Of a DNA stretch of 51,791 nt, positions 1-8,642 are shown piece by piece (positions within the stretch are counted from its first letter, which is position 1; every line of letters starts with the position of its first letter). Location of the stretch: NCBI RefSeq assembly GCF_028712165.1, contig NZ_JAQTQR010000009.1:1-51791 (forward strand), given 5' to 3'. The translations under genes were made by a program, and so were the position numbers. Source of the stretch: Sulfuricurvum sp. Lineage in GTDB: Bacteria > Campylobacterota > Campylobacteria > Campylobacterales > Sulfurimonadaceae. The notes beneath the pieces were generated by a model. The model searched no databases and was not told where the DNA came from. It worked only from the letters and a program-made list of their open reading frames with translations.

Positions 1-1
1 T

Positions 2-28
2 GTGAAGAAGCGTAAATTAGTTGCATAA
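2..28 (+). CDS. Possible 3' end of an upstream gene
   Basis: One frame reads a short basic tail, VKKRKLVA, followed by TAA at 26-28. Another frame stops at 13-15, so the frame is not certain. Too little is present to name the protein. An intrinsic-terminator-like hairpin lies about 120 bases downstream, which fits a gene ending here. Confidence 0.3.
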   Translation: MKKRKLVA

Positions 29-395
29 GATAGTTTGCGGATGTATTTATCTGTACATAACTACTAGAAATAGAGCTGATTGGTATGTGGTACAATTCGG
101 GTATATGACTGTGGGAATATGATGTAATTCCCCACAACCCTCTCTGAAATCCCCTGTTTTAGGGGTTTTCAATCCTCTAAAATATTTTTTCTATCCTATT
201 TAAATCATCATTTGAATTTTTCATTCTTTTTCTTCACTCGAGCGCGGAGTACAAATAGGCAGCTAAGAAAGGTATCGATCGGTAATTAGTCTCTTTTTTA
301 TCTTTTAAAATCATGTTTATCCTCAGATTGGATATATAGATATATAACTGTATAAATATTAATCAATTCATAGTCTTTTGATATTGCCAAATCAG
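29..395. other. Long intergenic region upstream of the guanidine operon
   Basis: I see no convincing gene here. It holds an imperfect inverted repeat around 111-135 (GTGGGAAT and ATTCCCCAC arms), a terminator-like hairpin at 147-169, and then AT-rich sequence leading to the operon promoter. A TACAAT box at 91-96 upstream of the two hairpins could start a short non-coding transcript of roughly 70 bases, but this is weak. Confidence 0.4.
147..169 (+). terminator. Candidate intrinsic terminator
   Basis: The arms CCCCT and AGGGG enclose a GTTTT loop, flanked by AAAT on the left and TTTT on the right. The T run is short, so strength is uncertain. It would end transcription entering from the left edge. 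Confidence 0.5.
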
Positions 396-396
396 C

Positions 397-402
397 TATA
401 AT
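397..402 (+). promoter_or_regulatory. -10 box of the guanidine operon
   Basis: TATAAT preceded by GC and followed by a T-rich stretch; transcription would start near 408-410. There is no clear -35 box, as is common in Campylobacterota. The same box sits at the same distance from the conserved leader of the porin gene (11966-11971, minus strand), which supports it as the real promoter of both units. Confidence 0.7.
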
Positions 403-421
403 TTTTGCATGTAGAAAATTC

Positions 422-439
422 GGGGGGATTATATCTCCC
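422..439 (+). promoter_or_regulatory. Conserved leader hairpin upstream of the riboswitch
   Basis: GGGGGAT (423-429) pairs with ATCTCCC (433-439) across a three-base loop, with one G-U pair. The segment is almost unchanged in the porin leader (11929-11946). Its position, just after the inferred start of transcription and before the aptamer, suggests a 5'-stabilising hairpin or an extra part of the RNA switch. Function unknown. Confidence 0.5.
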
Positions 440-454
440 AATATTGTTTGACAA

Positions 455-542
455 ATGGATGCTAGGGTTCCGACTGAAAAGTGCTGGTCCGAGAGCATCC
501 GGCCTCGTAAGCGGCTACACGGAGGGATAAAAGCCCGGGAGA
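455..542 (+). promoter_or_regulatory. Guanidine-I (ykkC) riboswitch aptamer
   Basis: The segment carries the hallmark conserved blocks of the ykkC/guanidine-I class in the right order: CTAGGGTTCCG at 462-472, CTGGTCCGAGAG at 484-495, a variable hairpin, ACACGGAGGGATAAAAGCCC at 517-536 and the terminal GGGAGA. Known members bind free guanidinium and turn expression on. The 3' GGGAGA also forms the left arm of the terminator at 537-564, the usual arrangement in which ligand binding prevents termination. It lies 50 bases upstream of an operon for guanidine breakdown, which independently supports the assignment. Confidence 0.95.
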
Positions 543-564
543 GAGATATTTCTCCCCGTTTTTT
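537..564 (+). terminator. Riboswitch-controlled intrinsic terminator
   Basis: GGGAGA (537-542) pairs with TCTCCC (551-556), followed by CG and six T residues (559-564). It overlaps the 3' end of the aptamer, so folding of aptamer and terminator should exclude one another. Expected output: termination without guanidine, read-through with it. Confidence 0.85.
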
Positions 565-591
565 CTCGATACACCGTTTAGGAGGATTTTT

Positions 592-1710
592 ATGACACAT
601 TCATTCACTCAGTGCACATCTGCTGCAGGCTCAATCAAACATACATCATCAAAGCTTTCCACCCGTATTTCATTGGCTGTTTTGGCTTTAGCCGTCGCAT
701 CTACGACAGCGTTTGCCGCTCCGAAAACCCACTTTAAAGTTGCATGGACCATTTATGCCGGCTGGATGCCGTGGGATTACGGTGCCCGAAAAGGGATCGT
801 TAAAAAATGGGCCGATAAATACGGTATTCAAATCGATGTCGTTCAGCTCAACGATTATGTTGAATCGATCAATCAATACAGCGCCGGATCGTTCGACGGA
901 TGCGTTATGACCAATATGGATGCATTGACGATCCCGGCTGCGGGCGGGGTTGATTCGACTGCTGTAATTATCGGAGACTATTCAAACGGGAATGACGGGA
1001 TCGTCTCGAAAACTGCCAAAAGTATGAAAGAGCTTAAAGGGCAGAAAATCAATTTGGTTGAATACTCGGTTTCTCATTATTTGCTGGAGCGGGGACTCGC
1101 TTCTGCAGGAATGAGCGCCAAAGATGTCAAAACAATCAATACGTCCGATGCGGACATCGTTTCGGCATTCAATTCGCCTTCTATGAAAAATGTGGTGACA
1201 TGGAATCCGCAGCTGGGCGAAGTCAAAAAAGTGCCGAATGCGACCCTTTTGTTTGACTCGAGCAAAATCCCGGGTGAGATTATCGACATGATGGTTGTAA
1301 ACACCCAAACTCTCAAAGACAATCCAAAACTGGGTAAAGCGCTGACCGGCGCATGGTATGAGATTATGGGAATTATGTCCAAAAACGATGCCAAAGGGAT
1401 TGAAGCTCGGACGTTAATGGCAAAAGCTTCAGGGGCATCACTCAAAGATTATCAATCACAGCTCACAACCACCAAAATGTTTTATACGGCTGCAGAAGCT
1501 CAAAAGTTTACGGAAGATCCTAAACTCATCACGACGATGGGAGATGTAAGCAAGTTTTCATTTGCCCATGGACTCTTAGGAAGCAAAGCCAAAAATGAAG
1601 GCTTTATCGGTATGACGTTCCCGGCAAATAAAACGCTCGGAAATACTAAAAATACTAAGCTTCGATTTACTTCGGAATATATGAAACAAGCGGCAGAAGG
1701 GAAACTGTAA
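592..1710 (+). CDS. ABC transporter substrate-binding protein, probably guanidine
   Basis: A 372-residue exported solute-binding protein of the NMT1/TauA-like family usually labelled 'putative urea ABC transporter, substrate-binding'. It has a long polar start (about 24 residues), a hydrophobic segment and a probable cleavage after AFA near residue 42. The mature part begins with the family-typical AGWMPWDYG block and then GIVKKWADKYGI. The ATG at 592 follows a good ribosome site (AGGAGGA at 580-586). First gene of the riboswitch-controlled operon; permease and ATPase follow directly. The family is commonly tied to urea carboxylase-like clusters; here the riboswitch points to guanidinium as the bound solute. 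The ligand itself is not provable from sequence. Confidence 0.88.
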   Translation: MTHSFTQCTSAAGSIKHTSSKLSTRISLAVLALAVASTTAFAAPKTHFKVAWTIYAGWMPWDYGARKGIVKKWADKYGIQIDVVQLNDYVESINQYSAGSFDGCVMTNMDALTIPAAGGVDSTAVIIGDYSNGNDGIVSKTAKSMKELKGQKINLVEYSVSHYLLERGLASAGMSAKDVKTINTSDADIVSAFNSPSMKNVVTWNPQLGEVKKVPNATLLFDSSKIPGEIIDMMVVNTQTLKDNPKLGKALTGAWYEIMGIMSKNDAKGIEARTLMAKASGASLKDYQSQLTTTKMFYTAAEAQKFTEDPKLITTMGDVSKFSFAHGLLGSKAKNEGFIGMTFPANKTLGNTKNTKLRFTSEYMKQAAEGKL

Positions 1711-1713
1711 TCC

Positions 1714-2523
1714 ATGCGTCTGATCAATCTGAACGCTGGACGGTTTTCACCGCTTTTAAAGATACTGCCGTTTGTGATTCTCGGGTTGGTCTATTGGATT
1801 GCAGCAGATGCACGTCATGCGCTGAACCCGGAAGACAAGCTTCTTCCGACATTTGAAGCACTCGGAGATGCCATCAAAACGATGGTAATGGAACCGGATG
1901 AACTGACGGAAGAGCCGATTTTATATACCGATACAATAGCAAGCCTTACCCGGATCGCAAAGGGTCTGGGGATTGCGACGGCTATTGGCTTGATTTTGGG
2001 GATTGTTCAGGGGACATTACCGCTGTTTCGATCACTCCTTTCACCGTTTTCAGCGGCAATATCGTTGATACCGCCGATTGCGATATTACCAATATTATTA
2101 GTGGTGTTCGGAATGGAAGAGTCGGCTAAAGTGGCATTGATCGCGATCGGTGTCGCTCCGTTCTTGGTCCGTGATACGCAGCAGCGTTCTATGGAACTTT
2201 CCGAAGAGCTGTTGATCAAAGTGCAAACGCTTGGGGCATCGACATGGCAGATCATTGTACGTGTGGTCTTGCCGCATGTCATGCCTCGTCTTTTGGATGC
2301 TTTGAGACTCTCTTTAGGATCGGCATGGCTGTTTCTGATCACTGCGGAAGCGATTGCTTCATCGGAAGGGTTGGGTTATCGGATCTTTTTGATGCGCCGT
2401 TACATGGAGATGGATGTGATCTTGCCGTATGTCGCATGGATTACGTTATTGGCATTTCTGATGGATTGGGTACTCGCAGTGATTATCCGTAAAGCATTTC
2501 CATGGTATCGGAAGGAGAAGTAA
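1714..2523 (+). CDS. ABC transporter permease, probable guanidine importer
   Basis: A 269-residue inner-membrane protein of the BPD_transp_1 (SsuC/TauC-like) type. A hydrophobic N-terminal segment is followed by a loop rich in acidic residues (about 30-65), then about five more membrane segments. The cytoplasmic coupling loop that contacts the ATPase lies around residues 165-185 (the TLGASTWQIIVRVVLPHVMP block). It starts three bases after the binding-protein gene ends and its stop shares one base with the ATPase start (TAATG), so the three are made together. Role: the channel that moves the solute delivered by the upstream binding protein. Confidence 0.88.
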   Translation: MRLINLNAGRFSPLLKILPFVILGLVYWIAADARHALNPEDKLLPTFEALGDAIKTMVMEPDELTEEPILYTDTIASLTRIAKGLGIATAIGLILGIVQGTLPLFRSLLSPFSAAISLIPPIAILPILLVVFGMEESAKVALIAIGVAPFLVRDTQQRSMELSEELLIKVQTLGASTWQIIVRVVLPHVMPRLLDALRLSLGSAWLFLITAEAIASSEGLGYRIFLMRRYMEMDVILPYVAWITLLAFLMDWVLAVIIRKAFPWYRKEK

Positions 2524-3299
2524 TGAGTTATCTGCAAATACGCAATGTATGGAAAACATACGATGACAATGTCATTCTCGAAAAACTCAATTTTACGATC
2601 GAAAAAGGGGAGTTTTGTACCCTTATCGGACCTTCCGGATGCGGTAAAAGTACCTTTTTGCGGATGCTGCTGGGACAGGATACCCCATCACGCGGAACAA
2701 TTCTGCTGGAGGGGGAACCGCTCTCTGCAGAGCCGGGGAGTGATCGCGGGGTTGTATTCCAAAAATACACCCTGTTTCCACACCTTAAGGCATTGGAAAA
2801 TGTGATGTTGGGATTGGAAATGGAACACTCTCCTTTACTGGGCAAAGTATTCGGAAGCACACGCCGCAGAATCAAAGAGGAAGCGATGGCAATGCTGGAA
2901 TCGGTCGGATTGGAACAATCGGCGCTCAAATATCCTTCCGAGCTTTCCGGGGGGATGCAGCAGCGTCTCTCCATCGCACAGGCGTTGGTGAAAAAGCCCA
3001 AAATTTTGCTGCTGGATGAACCGTTCGGCGCATTGGATCCGGGAAGCAGAGCGGACATGCAAGAGCTTGTCCGAGGATTATGGAAAATGTACGGGCTGAC
3101 TGCTTTTATGGTCACACACGACGTAAAAGAGGCCTTTGAACTGGGGACGCGATTGCTGGTCTTTGATAAAGTCCGACATGATCCTCAAGCACCGAACGCA
3201 TACGGTGCTACGGTCGTCAATGATATTAAACTGGATAAAAATAAACGAAAAAATAAAGGAGAAGAGAATGTCGAAAAATATGAAACCACTATTGCCTGA
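2523..3299 (+). CDS. ABC transporter ATP-binding protein, probable guanidine importer
   Basis: A 258-residue ATPase with complete motifs: Walker A GPSGCGKST at residues 36-44, Q-loop FQK near 79-81, signature LSGGMQQR at 141-148, Walker B ILLLDEP at 161-167 and the switch His in MVTHD at 196-200. The start at 2523 is chosen because it follows AGGAGAAG and overlaps the permease stop; an upstream in-frame ATG (2502) would lie inside the permease. The lysine-rich tail (about 236-258) overlaps the next gene by 32 bases, suggesting coupled translation. It drives the importer formed with the two preceding genes. Confidence 0.9.
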   Translation: MSYLQIRNVWKTYDDNVILEKLNFTIEKGEFCTLIGPSGCGKSTFLRMLLGQDTPSRGTILLEGEPLSAEPGSDRGVVFQKYTLFPHLKALENVMLGLEMEHSPLLGKVFGSTRRRIKEEAMAMLESVGLEQSALKYPSELSGGMQQRLSIAQALVKKPKILLLDEPFGALDPGSRADMQELVRGLWKMYGLTAFMVTHDVKEAFELGTRLLVFDKVRHDPQAPNAYGATVVNDIKLDKNKRKNKGEENVEKYETTIA

Positions 3300-4032
3300 G
3301 ACGGTCCTCTTTGATGAGGTGCTGGTCGGAGGCGGACGCTGGAGTAAAATCATCCGCAAAGGACAGGTTCTGCGAATCGTGAATACGGAAGCGACAAGCG
3401 GCCTTTCGGCACTTTTTTACAATGTGCATGAACGGACAGAACGGTATAACGCTGCCGATACGGTCAAGATTCAATACAACGCGTATCTCAAAGAGGGCAA
3501 AGCGCTCTATTCGGATATGGGACGTATTTTGATGTCGATCATCACCGACAGCTGTGAAACCCATGACACAGTTTGCGGCTATACCATGGCTGCTGATATC
3601 GCAGGACTTTGCGGAATCGGAAACTATCAGAGCAAACGCAACTGCTATTACAAAAACGATTTCGATAATTTCCTGGTGGAACTCGGAAAATACGGAATGG
3701 GGCGCCGTGACATCATGCCGTGTCTTAATCTTTTTTCCGATGCACGAATCGGTGATAGCGGAGAGCTGATTTATCGTGATGATTCCGTACCAGCGGGAAG
3801 TTTTATCGAACTGCGTGCAGAGATGGATGTATTGGTCATTCTTTCCAATACGGTGCATGTACTGAGCACGAATCAATCGTACGATGTGAAACCGGTCAGT
3901 CTGATCGTGTATCAGGGTGAAGAGGCGGCAGCCGATGACATGTGCGTGATCGATTCGGAACGAAGCGAACGTGCATTTGTAAACACCAAAAACTATATGA
4001 AACAGTTTATTCAAGGATACAGAAATGTCTGA
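3268..4032 (+). CDS. DUF1989 protein (UAAP2 type), carboxyguanidine deiminase subunit
   Basis: A 254-residue protein of the DUF1989 / 'urea carboxylase-associated protein 2' family. Work on guanidine metabolism has shown that the paired DUF1989 proteins of such clusters form carboxyguanidine deiminase (CgdAB), which hydrolyses carboxyguanidine to allophanate plus ammonia. The motif C96-x2-H99-D100-T101 is shared with the next gene (C97, H100) and is a likely metal or active-site element. The start ATG follows AAGGAGAAG and lies inside the end of the ATPase gene. The gene overlaps its partner by eight bases, consistent with a hetero-oligomer made in equal amounts. The exact subunit name is not assigned here. 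Confidence 0.85.
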   Translation: MSKNMKPLLPETVLFDEVLVGGGRWSKIIRKGQVLRIVNTEATSGLSALFYNVHERTERYNAADTVKIQYNAYLKEGKALYSDMGRILMSIITDSCETHDTVCGYTMAADIAGLCGIGNYQSKRNCYYKNDFDNFLVELGKYGMGRRDIMPCLNLFSDARIGDSGELIYRDDSVPAGSFIELRAEMDVLVILSNTVHVLSTNQSYDVKPVSLIVYQGEEAAADDMCVIDSERSERAFVNTKNYMKQFIQGYRNV

Positions 4033-4666
4033 GATGATTACGGTCGATTTGACCATAAACGAACCTATTTATGATGAAACGATCCCTGCCGGAGAACCTT
4101 GGTATCGAGTAGTCAAAGCCGGTGAAGTACTGCGGATCGTCGATTTGGAAGGGTGCCAGGCGGTGGATACCCTTTTTTACAATGCCAATGACGTCACGGA
4201 ACGCTACAGTGCTCCGCAAACGATCGTACGCCAAAAAAATATTTTTGTCGAAACCGGGACAGAACTGGTTTCCAATCTGGGAAATACGATGATGAAAGTG
4301 ATCAGTGATACCTGCGGTCGTCACGATACACTGGGCGGTGCATGCAGTGCCGAGAGCAATACTGTCCGTTATGCGCTGGACAAACTCGATATGCATTCGT
4401 GCCGGGATAATTACCTTTTGGCCTTGGGACAGATGGGGATGGACAAGCGTGATCTAGTGAGCAATATTAACTTTTTTATGAATGTTCCGGTAGAAGCAGA
4501 CGGGACATTGGCCATTATCGACGGGATATCGAGCCCGGGAAGTACGATCGAGCTGTTTGCCCTGATGGATACCTTGGTTTTGATCTCCAATTGTCCGCAA
4601 CTCAATAACCCGTGTAACGCCTTTAATCCGAGTCCTGTTCGATTGAGTATCTATAAACCTGTTTGA
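4025..4666 (+). CDS. DUF1989 protein (UAAP1 type), carboxyguanidine deiminase subunit
   Basis: A 213-residue paralogue of the preceding protein; both share the N-terminal pattern RIV(D/N)xE, a 'LFYN' block, the C-x2-HDT motif (C97, H100, D101, T102) and an aspartate-rich 'MGM(D/G)(K/R)RD' block. It is the 'urea carboxylase-associated protein 1' type and should form carboxyguanidine deiminase with the upstream subunit. It differs from UAAP2 in the C-terminal part, which is shorter. It is separated from the carboxylase gene by only 35 bases. Confidence 0.85.
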   Translation: MSEMITVDLTINEPIYDETIPAGEPWYRVVKAGEVLRIVDLEGCQAVDTLFYNANDVTERYSAPQTIVRQKNIFVETGTELVSNLGNTMMKVISDTCGRHDTLGGACSAESNTVRYALDKLDMHSCRDNYLLALGQMGMDKRDLVSNINFFMNVPVEADGTLAIIDGISSPGSTIELFALMDTLVLISNCPQLNNPCNAFNPSPVRLSIYKPV

Positions 4667-4701
4667 TAAGAATTGATAAATTTTTCATGTGAGGAAAAAA
4701 A

Positions 4702-7700
4702 ATGTTTGCCAAAGTACTGATTGCCAACCGTGGGGAGATTGCATGCCGCATCATCCGTACACTTAAAAAAATGCAGATCGGTTCGGTTGCGGTTTATTCG
4801 CATGCCGATGCCGGATCGCTTCATGTGATGATGGCCGATGAATCGGTATGTTTGGGTGAACCGCCAGCCAAAGAGAGTTATTTGGATAGCGAAAAAATCA
4901 TTCAGGCGGCAAAAGATACCGGAGCGGAAGCGATTCATCCCGGGTATGGCTTTTTGAGTGAAAATGCGGCATTTGCACGCCGATGTGCGGAAGAGGGAAT
5001 CATTTTTATCGGTCCGACCCCTCGGCATATGGAAGAATTCGGCCTTAAACATACGGCACGTTCTATGGCAAAAGCCCAAAACGTTCCACTGCTGCCGGGG
5101 ACGGAGCTGCTTGAAAATGTAGAAGAAGCTCTAAACGCAGCCGAAACGATCGGCTATCCGGTGATGCTCAAAAGCACGGCCGGCGGCGGCGGAATCGGGA
5201 TGCAGCTGTGCTACAGCGCCGATGAGCTCGAAAACGGATTTGAATCGGTTGGCCGTCTCAGTAAAAGCAATTTTTCTCAAGGGGGAATCTACCTCGAAAA
5301 ATTCGTCGCTTCAGCCCGCCATATCGAAGTACAGATCTTTGGTGACGGCAAAGGGGATGTGATAGCACTGGGAGAACGGGACTGTTCGCTCCAGCGCCGT
5401 AACCAAAAAGTGATCGAAGAGACGCCGGCACCGGGATTATCCGAAGAGATCAGGGACGCATTACGCACTGCTGCTGTGAATCTGGCACGCTCTGCATCCT
5501 ACAAATCAGCGGGAACGGTAGAGTTTGTCTACGACACGACGGAAGAAAAGTTTTATTTCCTCGAAGTCAATACTCGCTTGCAGGTCGAACATGGTGTCAC
5601 GGAAGAGATCTACGGTGTGGATTTGGTCAAGTGGATGATTCTCGAAGCTGCCGAAGAATTGGGCGATACGTTGACGAAACAGTATGTGCCAAGCGGCCAC
5701 TCGATTCAAGTCCGTGTCTATGCGGAAGATCCGCTGAAAAACTTCCAGCCCAGCTCCGGAGTTTTGAGCGAAGTGGTATTGCCTGAGGGTGTGCGCTGTG
5801 AAACATGGATTGAGCGCGGCAGCGCTATCTCTCCGTATTACGATCCTATGATCGCCAAGCTCATCGTACATGCGTCTACACGTGAGGAAGCGATTGAATC
5901 GATGATTTCGGCGCTTCGAAAAACGACCTTGTACGGGATCGTGACGAATCTCGGGTATTTGGATTTTGTATTAGGACAAGAGGTCTTTGCAAAAGGAGAG
6001 CAGACGACAAAGTATCTGGGAACACTCAATTATTCGCCAGATATTGTCGAAGTGATCAAACCGGGAACCCATACGACGATCCAATCGGCTCCCGGACGGA
6101 TCGGCTACTGGGATATCGGTGTTCCGCCCTCAGGTCCGATGGACTCACTCTCATTCCGTTTGGGAAATCGCCTTTTAGGCAATGATGAAAAAGCTCCCGG
6201 CCTTGAAATGACAGTGACGGGATCGACACTGAAATTTCATTATCCGACACGGATCGTCCTGACCGGGGCACAGATGAAGGCGCAGCTAAACGGTGTAGAG
6301 GTTCCGTATTGGGAAACAATCGAGATTGTCGGAGGTGATGTCCTTAAAATGGGGATCATTGAGGGAGACGGTGCCCGCACCTATTTGCTGATTGACGGCG
6401 GATTTAATGTGCCGGAATATCTTGGAAGTACGGCAACATTTACACTGGGTGAGTTTGGCGGTCATGGCGGGCGTATTTTACAGATCGGCGATCAGCTGAG
6501 TACCCATATCAGTGACACACAGAAAACCCCGGCAATCCTCGATGCCGCATTGCGCCCGCAAATGGCCAAAGAGTGGAAAATCGGGGTGATTTACGGACCT
6601 CACGGAGCACCTGATTTTTTTAAAGAGGAGTATATCGAGACGTTTTTTGCAACCGATTGGGAAGTACACTATAACTCGAACCGTACGGGAATCCGTCTCA
6701 TCGGTCCTAAACCGCTTTGGGCGAGAGAAGACGGCGGAGAAGCAGGGTTGCACCCTTCGAACTTGCATGATAACGCCTATGCGATCGGAACGGTTGACTT
6801 TACGGGAGATATGCCGGTTATTTTAGGTCCGGACGGCCCAAGTCTGGGCGGTTTTGTCTGTCCTGTGACGATTGTCGGTGCGGAATTGTGGAAAATGGGA
6901 CAATTGGGTCCAAAAGACAGAGTCCGATTCGTTCCGATGGCGTATGATGATGCGGTTTTAATGGAACGTGAACTAGAAGAAAAGATCGTAACACTGGATG
7001 GATCATTGCCGACTCTTCCGGTGTCAACGGTTGTCGATCCGATCGTAGCGGAAATTGCTGAAAATGATCGTCATGATACGGTTCGTATCCGTTTGTCCGG
7101 GGATCATAACATTCTGATCGAATTTGGTCCTATGGAGCTTGATCTGACGCTGCGTTTTCAAGTACACGAACTGATGCGCCGTCTCGAATCTGCGGAGGAT
7201 GCTCGATTAATAGATCTTACTCCGGGGATCCGGTCGCTGCAGGTTCACTATGACAGTCAGAAGCTCCCTTTGAGCGAGTTATTGGCTCGAATCGAGAGTG
7301 AACTCTCACAAATGCCGGCTACCCGGGACATTATCGTCCCAAGCCGTACGGTTTATCTTCCCCTCTCGTGGGATGATCCCTCTACGAAACTGGCGATTGA
7401 GAAGTATATGCAGTCGGTACGTGATGATGCGCCGTGGTGCCCGAGTAATATCGAGTTCATCCGACGGATGAACGGCCTGGAAAGTATCCAAGATGTCCAA
7501 AATATCCTCTTTGAAGCGGAATATCTTATTATGGGATTGGGGGATGTCTATCTGGGAGCTCCTGTTGCTGTTCCTGTCGATCCGCGCCACCGCTTGGTTA
7601 CGACCAAATACAATCCTGCCCGTACCTGGACACCTGAAAATGCGGTAGGAATCGGCGGTACCTATATGTGTGTTTACGGTATGGAAGGCCCCGGCGGATA

Positions 7701-8301
7701 CCAGTTCGTCGGACGGACCGTACAGATGTGGAACCGGTATAAATCGACGACTGATTTTAAACCGGGGAAACCGTGGCTATTGGAATTTTTTGACCGTATC
7801 CGTTTTTATCCGGTTGCCCAAGAGGACCTGGCTCAAATGAGAAAAGATTTTATCAACGGGACCTTCTCTTTGAGAATCGAAGAGGGAGAGTTCTCTTTGG
7901 CAGAGTACCTCGGATTCCTTGAAACGAACAGCGAATCGATCGCCGCATTCAAGCATATTCAGCAGGAATCGTTCAAGGAAGAACGCGAACGTTGGGAGGC
8001 ATCGGGTATTTCAGCCTATGTGAGCGAAACGCTCGAAACGAATGATGAGAGTGATTTCGCGGAAGTTCCTTCAGGGTGTGAAGCGGTTTCAAGTTTTCTC
8101 TCAGGTAATGTCTGGGAAATTTCGGTCAAAGTCGGCGACCGTGTTACGGAAGGCGATACGCTTGTCGTTATCGAAGCGATGAAATCGGAAGTGATGATCG
8201 AGTCTCCCGTCAATGGTGAAGTAGTACAGATTTTATGTACACAAGGCGATACCGTTCATACGGGAAATACCCTCATCATTATCAAAACAGAAGGTGTATG
8301 A
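4702..8301 (+). CDS. Guanidine (urea-type) carboxylase, biotin-dependent
   Basis: A 1199-residue single-chain carboxylase without the fused allophanate hydrolase of fungal urea amidolyase. Biotin carboxylase domain about 1-450, with ATP-grasp glycine loop GGGGIGM (161-167) and active-site block E288-V-N290-T-R292. Carboxyltransferase region about 455-1080, made of KipA-like (AHS2, starting with [19 protein letters not shown]) and KipI-like (AHS1) parts. Biotin carrier domain about 1120-1199 with the biotin site EAMKSE, K1161. The carboxyltransferase motif reads VDFTGD (D699); as I recall, true urea carboxylases tend to have Asn here and guanidine carboxylases Asp, which fits the riboswitch and the DUF1989 partners. 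Reaction: guanidine + bicarbonate + ATP to carboxyguanidine. The start follows GTGAGGAAAAAAA. Cytoplasmic. Confidence 0.92.
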   Translation: MFAKVLIANRGEIACRIIRTLKKMQIGSVAVYSHADAGSLHVMMADESVCLGEPPAKESYLDSEKIIQAAKDTGAEAIHPGYGFLSENAAFARRCAEEGIIFIGPTPRHMEEFGLKHTARSMAKAQNVPLLPGTELLENVEEALNAAETIGYPVMLKSTAGGGGIGMQLCYSADELENGFESVGRLSKSNFSQGGIYLEKFVASARHIEVQIFGDGKGDVIALGERDCSLQRRNQKVIEETPAPGLSEEIRDALRTAAVNLARSASYKSAGTVEFVYDTTEEKFYFLEVNTRLQVEHGVTEEIYGVDLVKWMILEAAEELGDTLTKQYVPSGHSIQVRVYAEDPLKNFQPSSGVLSEVVLPEGVRCETWIERGSAISPYYDPMIAKLIVHASTREEAIESMISALRKTTLYGIVTNLGYLDFVLGQEVFAKGEQTTKYLGTLNYSPDIVEVIKPGTHTTIQSAPGRIGYWDIGVPPSGPMDSLSFRLGNRLLGNDEKAPGLEMTVTGSTLKFHYPTRIVLTGAQMKAQLNGVEVPYWETIEIVGGDVLKMGIIEGDGARTYLLIDGGFNVPEYLGSTATFTLGEFGGHGGRILQIGDQLSTHISDTQKTPAILDAALRPQMAKEWKIGVIYGPHGAPDFFKEEYIETFFATDWEVHYNSNRTGIRLIGPKPLWAREDGGEAGLHPSNLHDNAYAIGTVDFTGDMPVILGPDGPSLGGFVCPVTIVGAELWKMGQLGPKDRVRFVPMAYDDAVLMERELEEKIVTLDGSLPTLPVSTVVDPIVAEIAENDRHDTVRIRLSGDHNILIEFGPMELDLTLRFQVHELMRRLESAEDARLIDLTPGIRSLQVHYDSQKLPLSELLARIESELSQMPATRDIIVPSRTVYLPLSWDDPSTKLAIEKYMQSVRDDAPWCPSNIEFIRRMNGLESIQDVQNILFEAEYLIMGLGDVYLGAPVAVPVDPRHRLVTTKYNPARTWTPENAVGIGGTYMCVYGMEGPGGYQFVGRTVQMWNRYKSTTDFKPGKPWLLEFFDRIRFYPVAQEDLAQMRKDFINGTFSLRIEEGEFSLAEYLGFLETNSESIAAFKHIQQESFKEERERWEASGISAYVSETLETNDESDFAEVPSGCEAVSSFLSGNVWEISVKVGDRVTEGDTLVVIEAMKSEVMIESPVNGEVVQILCTQGDTVHTGNTLIIIKTEGV

Positions 8302-8642
8302 TGAACAGCTGGATTTTATTGGCCTTGGCTATTTTACTGGAAGTTGCCGGAACGACGTCGATGAAACTTTCCGACGGGATGCAAAAGATTTTCCCGACAG
8401 TTATGATTTTTGTCTTTTATGCGATGGCATTTGTATTAATGCCGTTTGTGATGAAAAAAATTGAGATGAGTACAGTTTATGCGATCTGGACAGGTGCTGG
8501 GACGGTAATGGTGACCGTGATAGGGATTGCCTATTTTAGTGAGTCATCCAATCCGATCAAACTGGCCAGTATCGCTCTAATCGGGCTTGGAGTCGTGGGA
8601 CTTCATTTTGCAGAACGCAGTTCACAAGGAGGGTTAGGATGA
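8301..8642 (+). CDS. Small multidrug resistance (SMR) family transporter
   Basis: A 113-residue protein with four membrane segments. The essential glutamate is E14, and the YAIWTGAG block of segment 3 is present. I chose the second of two adjacent ATG codons: AAGGTG at 8291-8296 then has proper spacing and E14 aligns with EmrE numbering. It shares one base with the carboxylase stop and overlaps the allophanate hydrolase by four bases. Operons under this riboswitch class often carry guanidinium exporters (Gdx) of the same family. Here the segment-1 motif is EVAGTTSMK, with Gly three residues after the Glu as in the Qac/EmrE subtype rather than the Trp of Gdx, so the substrate could be guanidinium, a substituted guanidine or another cation. 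Confidence 0.85.
   Translation: MNSWILLALAILLEVAGTTSMKLSDGMQKIFPTVMIFVFYAMAFVLMPFVMKKIEMSTVYAIWTGAGTVMVTVIGIAYFSESSNPIKLASIALIGLGVVGLHFAERSSQGGLG

Noticed and set aside
298-600. A minus-strand reading frame across the operon leader
   Set aside because: It runs antisense through the conserved riboswitch and has no ribosome site; the RNA structure explains the sequence.
3136-3267. Upstream extension of the DUF1989 gene to 3136
   Set aside because: It would lie within the ATPase gene in another frame; the ATG at 3268 has a clear AAGGAG site and the family N terminus.
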